Shown: in pieces, positions 45,935 to 57,787 of the stretch | Layout: every line of letters starts with the position of its first letter | Numbering within the stretch: position 1 is the stretch's first letter | Assembly (NCBI RefSeq): GCF_003369915.1 | Contig: NC_046674.1 | Span: 7,688,001 to 7,752,000, forward strand | Length of the DNA: 64,000 nt | Source: Drosophila miranda | Lineage: Eukaryota > Arthropoda > Insecta > Diptera > Drosophilidae | Reading direction: 5' to 3' | Notes under the pieces: model-generated | Seen by the model: only the letters and a program-made list of their open reading frames with translations | The model's database searches: none | What the model was told of the DNA's origin: nothing | Translations under genes and position numbers: made by a program

Positions 45935-47950
45935 GCAAACACTAACAAACACAAACAAAGCGGTTTTTGATGTCATAAATTGGCTTTATCAAAGATTTAA
46001 CACCCTCCCACTCCCACAATTTGATTGCTCTACGCACTACCCACTCCCCCCTCACCACCCCACCCCTCCATTCCCCCTGCTGGTCGGTCGGCAGACTTTG
46101 TTTTTGAGGACAATCACGATCACGCCGCAATCGGCTGCAACACGTGATACAGCGACTGAAGGTCGCGTGAGTCTATCAAAAAAATTCTTCTATCTGTGTG
46201 ATCTGCCAGAAACTGTGTGCTTGTCCGCGTGTGTGGGTGTGTGGGTGTGTGCGTGTATTTGCGAGTCATCGCTTGATAGACGCTCCTCTGGCGATAACAC
46301 GCCGTTGGAACAAAAACTGGAACAACAGCAGCGAAGCTTTTTATAGAGGGACCAATCAGCGCCCGGTCCTCACTAGCGAACGGCGTGGCGTGCGCTCCCG
46401 ATAAGACATCATCGCCCGACAACATCGAAAGTGTCAGCCATACCCTGATCTATGCGGGGAGAGTACTATGACATAATGGCAGGGCTTGCCAGCCAAGCAG
46501 AAGAGAGAAAATACCAGATTGAAGGAGTATTACGCTTTGGAAGGGGATGGAAGAAAAGATTTGGGATTGATTCATCGTAGGATCCTAATGGTATTGTAAG
46601 AAGTACTAAAAATATTATAATATCAAGGGTTGTACCTGGGCAGGAAGGTTCTCAAGGGAAACATAAAGCTTTCCAACTTTTAATGTATATTTATCCCGAT
46701 ATTCCAGTTAAAAATCGAATCTTAAGATGATTCGATTATAAACCATAGCAATATCTGAAATATTCCTGTAACATTCCATCCCTTGATCGATTCTTTTATC
46801 GAAAAATCCATTCCATAAGGAAAACTATCTGTAAAAAATATGAAAATATTCCCTTGAAAGATTCCCTGCTCCTAAGTCCCTGCCGTAAGAGTATTCTGTC
46901 TTCGTTTTGCCCTCCTATGAGATGCAGAATCATTTAAAGTTTCTGTAGGAAAGTGAACAACAAGATCCCAGAGAGCCTACAAAACAAACGCACGAAACGA
47001 AACGGAACGAAACGGAACACAACGCAACGAAACAAACAAACAAACAAATAAAAATTTCAAAAGCCATGGAAATTTACCCAAAACAAAAAACAACAAAAAA
47101 AAAGAAAGAAGAAAAACATCAGAAAAGAATAATAATATTCCAGTGAAATCGAAGGCGCTAGTTTTATATTCAGATTCCCAGATCAGATTCATAGTCACGG
47201 ATGCAAAGATGCGTTGCCTAACAGTCAGATACAGATACAGATATAGATACAATATACATACAGTATGCATAAGGCTATAGCGTGTCCAGATGTATTCAGA
47301 GTCACGGTTTTCATGGCTGTCCGCTCCATCCAGCGCCCAGCTCCGACATTCCTTCTGCTACCGTGGAGCCAAAGCCAGAGCCCGAGCCAGAGATCGGAGA
47401 TCGTAGATCGTAGAGCATCGAACCAGTTACTCTCGTATTTGCTGTTGTTATACCAGCATCTGTATTTGTTTTTATAATTCCATTGACGTCAAGCCAGCCG
47501 GTGGAAGCGGTGGGGCCATCAAAACAATTAAAATTGAATTAGAAAAGCGTCTCGCGACAGCTGGCAGGGTTCGGGGCTAGGGTTTCGAGGTCTGGCTCTA
47601 TGCTAATTTCCCCATCATAAGCATCTAAACCCCCCACCCCCCACCCCTCGTATGGAGGAATATCTGGCAAATATTCTGCATAGTTTGGGGGCTAGAATCG
47701 ATCTCGAAACACTAAAATATGTGACTTGTTTTCTAAGAGGAGTCTCTGCCAACCGATAAAATACCTGATCGACCAGGCCTTATAAATATTCAATTTTCAA
47801 ATACTTGTTGCTGTGGCGCTTCAGAAAATAAATTCATGTATATATGTGTCTATATAAATATATATATTTGTATATATGTTTGTGTTTCCAAATGCCTTTT
47901 AAGGGACTTTGTTGGCCTACATTTTTGGGGAAGAGACACATCGGGAATTA
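44516..47950. other. Gene-free stretch with a CA microsatellite
   Basis: No coding exon recognised. The long CA repeat at 45,886-45,932 and GAGCA repeats at about 45,303-45,327 are the main landmarks. Confidence 0.45.
45886..45932. repeat. (CA)n microsatellite
   Basis: About 23 uninterrupted CA units. Confidence 0.9.
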
Positions 47951-48415
47951 TAATCGGTATAGCAGTACGTTTGAAGGCCTCATTATATAGGGTTTCAGTC
48001 TTTTTTAGTCTTTAGAGACCTTAATCTTGCCTCAGAGGGAACTTCTTCTGGTCAATTTTTTATCTGTTGGATTCTTTATCTTATAATAATCGATATACCA
48101 GTACGCTTGAAGGCCTCATAATATAGGATTTCTGGTAGAATATATAGATAGAAAGGTCTTCGACCTTCAGGCCTACTTTAGAGACCTTGATCTCGCCTCA
48201 GGGAGGACTTCTTCTACTATTTCTGGTCAATCTTTTATCTGTAGGATTCTTTATCTAATAATCGATATACCAGTACATTTGAAGGCCTTATTATATAGGT
48301 TTTCGGATAGAATATATTGATAGAAAGGTCTTTTACATTCAGGCCTACTTTAGTGACCTTGATCTCGCCTCAGAAGGAACTTCTTCTGGTCAATCTTTTA
48401 TCTGTTGGATTCTTA
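47951..48415 (+). repeat. Three-copy local repeat (136 and 172 bp spacing)
   Basis: Units starting TAATCG(G/A)TATA at 47,951, 48,087 and 48,259 share CAGTAC.TTTGAAGGCCT, GACCTT.ATCT.GCCTCAG and TTTATCTGTTGGATTCTT blocks. Copies two and three carry an extra segment (AGAAAGGTCTT...CAGGCCTACTTTAG), which explains the longer spacing. Confidence 0.85.
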
Positions 48416-48752
48416 GAATTTGCTTAGAATTCCCCACCAAAATATTTCTTAGAGTCATCGTTAGTCAACTGGATAAAGCAGATTATTCATTCATTTCATT
48501 GGAAATAAAAGTTATTTTCATGCAGATTCCATAGACAGAGATATATTTGATCTCATCTACATATGTATATGGATTACATATCTATATCTAAAGATTATAC
48601 ATATGTATATAAATATAGCCTTATATTTGGCAAATTAAATTCAAATATTTCATCAGCTTTGACTGGGAAAATAAAGTGCAGAAAAAACAAAACCAAACAA
48701 TAATTTCAGGAATTGTTGAAACAGAATTGCGCGGGTGCTGTTGTCGCAATTT

Positions 48753-48905
48753 TCTTATCTCTTGATCAGCAGCTCACGCACCTTTGCTCTCTCTCTTTGC
48801 TCTTTTCTTCCTTCTAACGCCCTCACCAGCAGCAACAACAACAACAGCATTAATGCAGCGGCACTCTCTCGCTGTGAGGCCTCTCTTGCATGCCTTCGCT
48901 CTCGC
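48753..48905 (+). repeat. CT-rich dispersed repeat, copy 1
   Basis: Ordered blocks: TTATCTCTTGAT, GCTCTCTCT, TTCCTTCT, CCAGCAGCAACAACA, CATTAATGC, CTCTCTCGC. The same order recurs at 59,980, 60,168 and 63,749. Confidence 0.6.
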
Positions 48906-49869
48906 CTTCGGCCTCGTGCTGGAGGGAAGCAAAAGGAACAACGAACGGGACTCTACTTCGCTGCGGAGCTTCTTCTCTTCTTATTGCTAGACCTTTGGAC
49001 TCGAACGACTGCAAATTTCTAGGAGAGAACCAGCTGAAAAATGAGACATGAAAAGTTTTCTGGTTTATGGTGGGGGTTTTATGTCGCGCTCAAAGGAATA
49101 TTTTTTGTATGCTCGCTGGCACACATCAAATTTCGGTGAAGAAAAAAATATGTGAATTTGAAACGAGTTTCGGTTTCGGTTTCGGTTACGGTTTCTCGGC
49201 TGTCTGCTGGTCTGCCTTTATTATTATTAATCTTAATGAATGTTAAACACTTTTATCAGAGGAAAGAACCGGCAATGCCGTGCGCCTTTTGACAGGTGGG
49301 GCTCTGGGGCTCTGTGGCAATCAGCACGCGTCATTTTCAAAATGTCTTGTGATTGTTGGAGTTATTGTTATTTTGTCGCTTGCCACCGCATTTACGTCAA
49401 TGGAGACGAGCCTGATAGGCGGGGGTTCCGGAACGGGGGGCTCTTCCACAATAATATTTCTTCTTCCACCGACTGAGTTTTGCTTTTGCTTTTGCAGCCC
49501 TTGGTATCGGTCGATCGGTGTCAATATTTGCCAGTCACTTTCTTGTTTGCACAGATACACACACACAGAGAGAGAGACAGGGAGAGAGAGTGTGTTCCTC
49601 GGGGACGGACTGGTTCAAGAGTCGTTGACGTTCAATGGTGCCCAACCCCGTGAACAGAGCACAGAGCCAAGAGCCCCCTGTGTCTGTCAATATTTGCTAT
49701 TTGATCGAGCCCTGGCTCTGTAGCCGCTGGGTGTGACATTACTCATACGCCCGAGGGGCACGCATTAGAAGCAAGGCAGCTAATTAACTGCCTTTTGGCT
49801 TTTTAGCTGGGGGGAAAAGCAAACACAGTCCCCCGATCGGTAGTTTGAAAAGTAGTTCGCACCTGCGAG

Positions 49870-49870
<1 letters not shown>

Positions 49871-49900
<30 letters not shown>
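49871..49900. repeat. GCCT tetranucleotide repeat
   Basis: About seven copies of CCTG/GCCT. Confidence 0.85.
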
Positions 49901-52261
49901 AGAAAGTCCCATGAAATTTACATGGAAATCAAGGTCCACATCCACTTCCATGTCCACGTCCATTTTTGTATTTACATAAGTGTAGCGGGCCTCCCAGCCA
50001 GCCAGAGGATGGCCAGAGACAACGATCCATCGCATCTTTCACTCTCTGTCTCTCTGTCTCGCTGCTTACGCGTATCCGTATCTCGTATCTCGTATCTGTG
50101 TTTCCCTTTTCGGTTGCCTGTTGCCTGCTTCTGCCTTGTATATTGAGTTGTTATGGCCAACGCCTTTGTTTGGGCCTGGAATCCTCTGCGTTGCCGTTCA
50201 GCGTCGTGTGCGGCTGCTGCCGGTTGGGGCCTAAATAAACACTGCACTGACCCTGGGCCAGCAAACAGTGGTTCATTGATGTATGAAAACAGGGCCGACG
50301 ATCCACCAGATACATCTATTTGTCTCCTACGGCATGCTGCAACCACTGTGATCCACTCCGCCATTGCTGCAGCAGCTGCCACGCAGCAAAATTGTTCAAT
50401 TACACAGAGATCGGGGCTTGGGGATCGCTGGGAAGAAGGGCTACTTGGGATGCATTTGCATTTGCAACGAATCGCGAATCGCGAAGCACAGGCCTGTGTT
50501 GGCGATGCCGATGCCGAACCCTTTTGCATCTCATAATTGCATGCGACTTGATGCACGTTAAGCAAGTTAACACCCAACAGAGGCAGAGCAGAGGCAGAGG
50601 CAGCTGCTCCTTCGGATGCTGTTGCAACTTTAATTATTTTCCAGCAGCGAAAGTGCGAGCAGGATAGAGAGATCTTTTGAATAATGGCCGCCTGCTGTAA
50701 TGCATTAAATTATCCATCGATTGGAGGAACCTGTCCGGCACATAAAATGGCCACCGGGCCACAGGGCCACCGAGCAGGCCGCAAAAGTTTCCACACACTC
50801 GAGGGGCCATCGAGTGATAAGAGCGGACAATCAATACGAGTAGATCGATAGATGGGCCTAATCAATTAGCAGATAGACGTGGAAGTCGCACTCCTTAGGC
50901 AAGGGTATGGTTTACACATGCCAGCAGATCGATAGATAGTGCTCAATCGATCGATCGACCGATCGATCCAGCGATCGATCGCTGCAGCCTTGCATTTGTG
51001 TCTAATTATAGCAGACAGACGACGCTGCTGTTTCGAATCTACGGCGATGTAGGGGTCTACGTGATTGTGGGGGTCTGTGTCACACGACCAGACCCAGACC
51101 CAGACCCAGACCCTGCCCTCTCAGCCCCCCCTCCAGCTGCAGTTCGAAGCCGCCACCACCTCCCCCTCTTGAGCCGCCTCAGGTGTTGATAAGAAACAAG
51201 CCACTCGCGGAGGCAGTGGCGGGCACAACAAAATAATTATTGATAAAACGCCACAACGGTGGGGCTCGGGGGCTCCGGGGCTGGAAAACAAAACAAATAA
51301 AACGGAATTCATGGAAAATTTTTTGTACAGTTCATTGTTTTTGCGGGATGGCTCTCTGGAGGGTCTGGCTGTGGGGGTTCTGGGGCTGTCGTAAAAATAG
51401 CATTTCTCGCATTCGTCATGGCACACGCAAAAAGTCATGCCCCAGTCAACAGTCAACAGTCAGCAGTCAGCAGCCAGCAGCTACCTTTCCAGATATAATC
51501 GACTATATAAACATATTCACATGTATATATATATATATATATATAAATATATCTGTGTGCACCCATACCATATTGCAGGCCTCTCTGATAAGGTCGGCTG
51601 ACGTTCCCGTTCACATAACAATCGCGGGAGCACGAGTGTTTTCCTTCTTTTTTTTTTTTTTGTGTGTGGATCTCATGATAAGATGGTGACTAGAATATTG
51701 GCTACCGGGGAGGGTGCCGCCGTTGCCTGTCACGCTCCTTGGCGATAAGATTCTGTTCGGAGGGGGGGGACTTGGTCAATTTTTCAAAGTGTTATTGACT
51801 CGCCCGCCAACCGTCGCAGGGCCTCAACTGAAGTGGGCTCGACTTCTGGTCAAAAGATAACTGGAACGGAGGGGGAACGGAAGCCATCGACATTGAAACG
51901 GCATTCAGATAACGAGCACGCGAAGGTGAGGCTCAAAGAATGCCATCAAATCGAATCAAATGAAATCGTTGCGGTTGGGCCTCCAGGGGTCCAAGAAATT
52001 GTTTTGAATTCTACAAGGTTAAGAGTTTTACATTTGACCCAAAAGGAACGTTGGATCTTCTAGCAAACTGTAAAAAGTACTTCCAGAAGTATCATCCTCC
52101 CTTTCTCACAGTCCTCCAATTCTTTTTTCTCCAACAGGATGAAGACATATCCATATCCATCTCCATTATCCCCTCTATCCCTCTCTCTGCTGTCCGCTCT
52201 TTCCGGGTGCACATTTCCTCCTGGCAACCATTTCTCCTCTCACCTCCTCGTGGCTCTTAAC

Positions 52262-52950
52262 AATGCACCTATATATTTATATTTATTTATATATTTAGCG
52301 CATTTAGTATTATTGTAGAAAGATATTTGCTTAAATCTAGTACTAAGACATTAAAATTTGTATTAATTTGAATAAAAAAATTAATGATATTAATAAATAA
52401 ATTCATTTAAATAATATTTATATAAATACATATAAAATAAATATACACAATACTTTAATCCTTTTAATTTTCATATTTTTTTTATAGATTATAAATTAAA
52501 AAAATATTTATAAAGTTTAAAATATAATATTATTAATTTTATTTATTAATATTAACAAAAATATATTCATATTTTAATCTTTTTAATTTTCATATATATT
52601 TTATAAATTTTAAATAAAAAAAATAATTATAAAGATTAAAATATAAAAAAATATTAATTTTTTAATACTTTTTAATTGTTATATTTTTTTTTATAAATTA
52701 TAAATTAAAAAAATAATTATAAAGATTAAAATATAAAAATATATTAATATTTTAATATTTTTTAATTCTTTTTTTTTATATAAAATTTATAAAATATACA
52801 TATATGAAAATTAAAAGATTAAAATATGAATATATTTTGTTGGTAATATTAATAAATTATATATATGTACATATATATTATATTATATTAATTTATATAT
52901 ATTTTTTTAAATCAATTTATTCATTAATATCATTATTATTGTGTTTACTG
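52262..52950. other. AT-rich island 2 with tandem and inverted repeats
   Basis: About 690 bp almost free of G and C. Three tandem units resembling TTTTAATTTTCATAT...TAAATTAAAAAAATA...ATAAAGATTAAAATAT start near 52,454, 52,572 and 52,660. Part of the second unit returns in inverted orientation at 52,779-52,860 (see the separate inverted repeat entry). No coding capacity. Confidence 0.75.
52539..52860. repeat. Large imperfect inverted repeat, ~75-bp arms
   Basis: Arm 1 (52,539-52,612) contains AATATATTCATATTTTAATC and TTTTCATATATATTTTATAA. Arm 2 (52,779-52,860) contains their reverse complements GATTAAAATATGAATATATT and TATAAAATATACATATATGA, with few mismatches. The spacer is about 165 bp and also AT-only. 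Confidence 0.75.
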
Positions 52951-54417
52951 TGTTCTTCAGAAGTCCTTCATTTTATTATATAGGAAATTCCTTTCCTTGC
53001 AATTTCTTTAGCCCCATAGTGCCAGTGGGGCATTTGTAATCCTCAGAGGTTTACGACATGGACATCGATTTCATGGTATGTGCACATATAGATTTCTGGC
53101 AAAGGAAAAAAGCACTTGATTGGCACCTGCTTAAAGCCCCTGCTGTCGGGGAATCAAAAGTCACTGGTACATCCCCCATTGCTCAACAAAGATCCCTGGC
53201 CAGCTGTGGGCCGCAAGTCACGTGGCATCTGCACCTGGTGCCCCATTGAAATAAAAGCGCAGTAGGTAGGCCTCCCTATCGGCCCGATACGGTCCGGTGC
53301 GGTGCGGTGGGTCCTACCCCTATCAATAATACTCTGTACTCGCACTCGCATTCGCACTCGTACGTGGCTAGATATAGCGCCCCCTAAAAGATTGGTGGCA
53401 CCCTCAAGAAGTGTGCCAAAGTCCGTGTCCGTGTCCGCGAAAACAGTGTCTGCCATAAAATTCAGAAATACTCGAAAAAACAAGAATCGAATGCCCGCCC
53501 TGTGGCTGTGGTTGTGGGGTGCTGATTACCCCGTTCCGTACACACGGCACTCGGCCACTCGACACAATCGACACACTCGAAGTCCAGGAGTCACAATAAA
53601 ATATGGAATATTAATAATCCGAAAATGACTAAAAATAAACCATCGATCATGGGTGGGGAGAGGGGGGGGATGGGGGGGCCAATCGATTGCGCCACTCAAT
53701 CTAATCGCATCTCGAGCGGCGTCTAAGTAAACAACTCGCGAGTCCCGCTACTGGTTCTGCCCCAGCCCCTGCCCCAGCCCCAGCCCCTGCCCCTGCCTCT
53801 CGAGTACGAGCTAATTAGCCAGAGGGGAAAGTCATAAAAAGGCAAATGGCAGCGACCCCAAAGAGCACACCATTCGACGAGACGGTGGCGGTGCTAATCA
53901 AAAGACATCAAAGATGTTGACCTTCCCCCACGGGTGGGAAAGCGATTGATAAGCGTTGGACTCTCCACCACCCAAAAACTTAAAGCTGCCAGAGCCAGAG
54001 CCAGAGCCAAAGCCAGAGCCAGTTCCGCCTTTTGTAAGAGGTTCTCCGTTTCCGCAAACAAACAAACAGGTCGGGAACCCTTCTTCAAGCGACATCAGGA
54101 AGCAGTTTGCGTTGACAAAAGTCTCGAAACGAGTCACAGCCATGGCCACCATATAGAAGCCGATTCCGAGAAGTCGGTGAACCGCCTGCTTAGTCAACGC
54201 TGGGCGGGACTCAACGGTCAAGCGGAAATACTTTTCCAATAGATTTTCCACAAGGGAGTAGGTTTATTTTTGGCTCTATCTCGCGATCGGAGAGTGCCCT
54301 GCGCTTGACCTATGGCCAGGCCAGGAAAAGAAGAGGAGAAAAGCAGCGTCTGGGGCCCCGGCACACGAGCAGGCAGAGGCTAATGATGATTACCATAACG
54401 AATTTGGTGAGGCGCTC

Positions 54418-54505
54418 GACTGACCGATCAACCGATCGACCGACTGACTGAATGAATGACTGACCAAACGACTGAGCGACTGAACGACTGATCGATCGAT
54501 CCGTT
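54418..54505. repeat. Degenerate GACT/GATCGA simple repeat
   Basis: Repeated GACTGA, GAATGA and GATCGA words over about 90 bp. Confidence 0.7.
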
Positions 54506-57500
54506 GTCGTTGTCGTTGTCGTTGTCGCTGCTGTCGGCACGAGCTCCCCAGCACGAGCAGCACGCTCAATTGGGGCTGGGGCTCGTGTTGCTGATTGCCA
54601 TTGGAGCAGCAGCAGCAGCAGCAGCACCAGCAGCAGCGATCGTTTGCCCCTGCCCTGCCTTGTCCACCCCGCCCCGCCCCGCCACGGCCCACCTCCAGCC
54701 AGACCTCTCTCGCCTGATAATCATCTCGTGCGTCAGCAAAGCTCCGAGTACTTTAGACTTGGAGCCGGTACTGCGATACTTTTTGGGGGCCTCAGGTCTT
54801 CGAGCTGATGATAGGCCTATCCCCCACCCTCCCTCACCCACCCAAAACAGGTCTCCCCCCCCCAAGAGGGAATGCAGATATTTTTTTTATGGATTTGAAC
54901 TTTCTAATTAGGCAATTGTTTCTGTTCTCCTGTTCGTGCTGGACAGTGTATCTCTCAGATATGTGCTTGCCCCCACCGATGGACGATAATTGTGTGCAGC
55001 GTTCAAATTGAAAACGCCATCATGCTCCATTAACCCCATGGCGCCCATGAAGGCAGGCAAACAGCGAACAATAGATCGATCACGGGCGAGTGCAGGGGTG
55101 CCGGGGTGCAGGGGTGGCGGGTACAAAGGGGATTACGTGGGGGCTGGCAACGGATGGTAATGAGCGGGTGACGTGCGCAGCGGCTGAGCTGTCGCGATCA
55201 CTTGCACGTCGCTGCGAAATTCGAAATTCGAATTCGAATTTTGCCCTCGGCCATTGCTTGCCTATTGGCCCCCATTTGGCGCTGACGACGACGCGAGCGG
55301 CACGTGCCGCACAATCTTTATAGCTTCCCCTTACCCCCCCACCCCACCCCTAGTTCCAGCCTTCATCCATCACTCTCTTTCTCCCCTTACCTCTCTCTCT
55401 CCGTCTCCGTCTCCGTTTCCGTCCGTTTGTTGCTTTGTTTGTCGTTTGTTCGAGTGAGCGTTTTTGTTGTTGTTTTTTGTTTTTTTCTTTCCACCCACCG
55501 CCGCTACCGCTGTTGACTCTGCGGCTCTGTCGTCAGGCGCCCCCGCCCCCTGCACCCCCTCTAATGTGAGGGGAGAGTAAGATCTCTTGATTACTGTTAT
55601 TATATGTACATATATCTTTTTGTTTGTGCGCTGGGATCTCCTTTGTGGTCTTCCCCCCCAAAAGCCATCTTTATGGCATTGGCGCGTGGCACGAAATGCA
55701 TGACAGAGGAAAACGTTTTGTTTTTGTGTTTATTGGGGAATATTTTAAGGAAATTTAGGAATAATTACTTGCAGAATCTTCGGGAAAAATCAAAGCGATG
55801 TGGGTATGTCTTTTCCAAGGAGATTTTCTCAGCTTTCAAGGGACCAAAAGAATGAACAGATACGATTTGCACTCCCTTAAGGCTAGTATGTATCTTATGT
55901 ATGTATCTTTTGGATAATAGATAGTATCTTGCAGCCAAAGTTTCAAGTTTTCAGGTAGTTTTTTCCGTTTCCTATGTATTTTAGGGCCCTAAACACGAAT
56001 CCAAGGTCAGATTTTTGTTCTAACCTCAAATAACCCCCAATACGATCGAAACAGGGTGGAAACTTATTAAAAAATGTATAAGATTTGCTTGAAACTCGTT
56101 ATTCGAGGGTTTTCGGGGTCATTTATAATATATGGATCACCAAAATGCACCCCTTAGAAGGCTTTCATTAATTTCGTACAAGTACTCCAGACCATTTCCA
56201 TTTATTTATGGAATATCTCCGATCTCTCGTCTCCCTTTTTTGTAGATATATTTTTTTTTGGCGCGTGTCTGAGTTTTTTTTTAGTGGGTCACTGCAGTAT
56301 TTCCGTTTTTTCTTCCAGCATAAACACTTTTCTTTTTTTTTTTTTTGCGCCCTTTCTTTCCCGTTTTCTTGCTTTCACAAAAACAGTGCTTACGTAAGTT
56401 CCGTCCCGGGCCTGGGTTCGGCTCTGGGATTATGTAAGCATTCCATTGACTTTGAATCGAGGAATTCCAATTAATTGCTTGAATTGCTCGACAATTCACT
56501 GGCCAAGGCATTGATCTGCAATCGGGAGTGTTTTGGGAGCCCTCCAGAGGGGCACAAAGTGTCTCTCTTTCCCAAAGAAACAGAAAATTAAGATATAAAT
56601 AACGATCGGCGCACTGGGGCGGCATAATGAGCAAAACGTGCCACGAATCGCAGCTTCAACCGCTCTGTTCTGCTCCGTTCTGCTCCGTTCTGTTGTTCCC
56701 GGAATTCCGAGCCATCAGCCATCAGCCATCGCCATCAGCGTTTATCGGTCTGTGTCTAAGCCGTAAGTTTCAATGGGCCTCACTAGGCAAATAGAAGTAG
56801 AACACACACGCGCGTAAGCTATTTACATACTCTTGATTTATGAGGCATTTATCTATCAGTCGCGTCCCCCTGTCAATGGGGGAAATCCAGCCAGCGAGAG
56901 ATGGAGAGGTGTTTGCTGCCTTGCCCTGCCACGGACACCTGTTGGCAGTCAGTCAGTCAGTCGAACAGTCTGTCGTTTAGTCATTCAGTTGGTGGTTTAG
57001 TAACATTCTCGTTTGACTGTGGTGGCGGTGGCGGCGGCTTTTGTTTCTAACATCAATCAAACGCCCACACACACACGCCCCGCCCTGCCGTGCCGTGCCG
57101 CCACTGGAGCTAATTGACAGAACGTCAGCGGCAAATTAAAAACAAAAAAAAACGTGGCATTTACAGTGAACATTACATAAAAGAGAAAGGACAAGCGTTG
57201 GGTTTTCCCATATATCAATAAAAGAGTCCATAAAGAATAAACTGCTTAAATTAGACCAAAAAGTGCTGAGCAGAATTGTTGTCATTTGCCATTCAGATCC
57301 CAGTCTGGGCCATAACCAGTTCTGTATTGAAAAGCCCCACTGTAGCCGTGGTGGCCCCCACACATGGGGGATATATACTATGCATGGAGTGTGCTGGGAA
57401 TGTCGCCACAAATTCCGCGAACAATCAAATGGAATAAACGCCACACAATGGAGCAGCCGGAGAGCGTGTGAACTCAACTGTTGCTGCCTCCGCCGCCGCT

Positions 57501-57769
57501 GCCGCCGCCGCTGCAGTCAGAGTCGCGTGGACCCTGCCTCACGCGCTGGAAATTGCTCTGCGGCGGCGCGTGTGCTGGTGGCTCCCAAAGATCTCTCTCT
57601 CTCGAGGGGGGGGGGGTCTCCAGCGACTGGTTTTTCGGTTCATTATTTGCTTTATTTTCCTTTACCTTTATTTATGATTATTATTTTTATTTTTTATTTT
57701 TTTTGGCTTTGGCAAACACGCACGCGTTTGTTGGCTAATTTTTCTTTATTTATTTTATCATAAGGTGAT

Positions 57770-57787
57770 GGGGGGGGGGGGGGGGGG
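57770..57787. repeat. G18 homopolymer
   Basis: Eighteen uninterrupted G residues on the plus strand. Confidence 0.9.

Larger units (their letters stand above)
48416..52261. other. Gene-free stretch between the local repeat and AT-rich island 2
   Basis: No coding exon recognised. It includes copy 1 of the CT-rich dispersed family (48,753-48,905), a GCCT repeat at 49,871-49,900, a GATC-rich cluster at 50,945-50,985 and a TA repeat at about 51,522-51,551. Confidence 0.45.

Noticed and set aside
57136-57477. 113-codon minus-strand frame
   Set aside because: Cys/His/Trp-rich random composition with no splice or promoter context; overlaps open frames on the plus strand.
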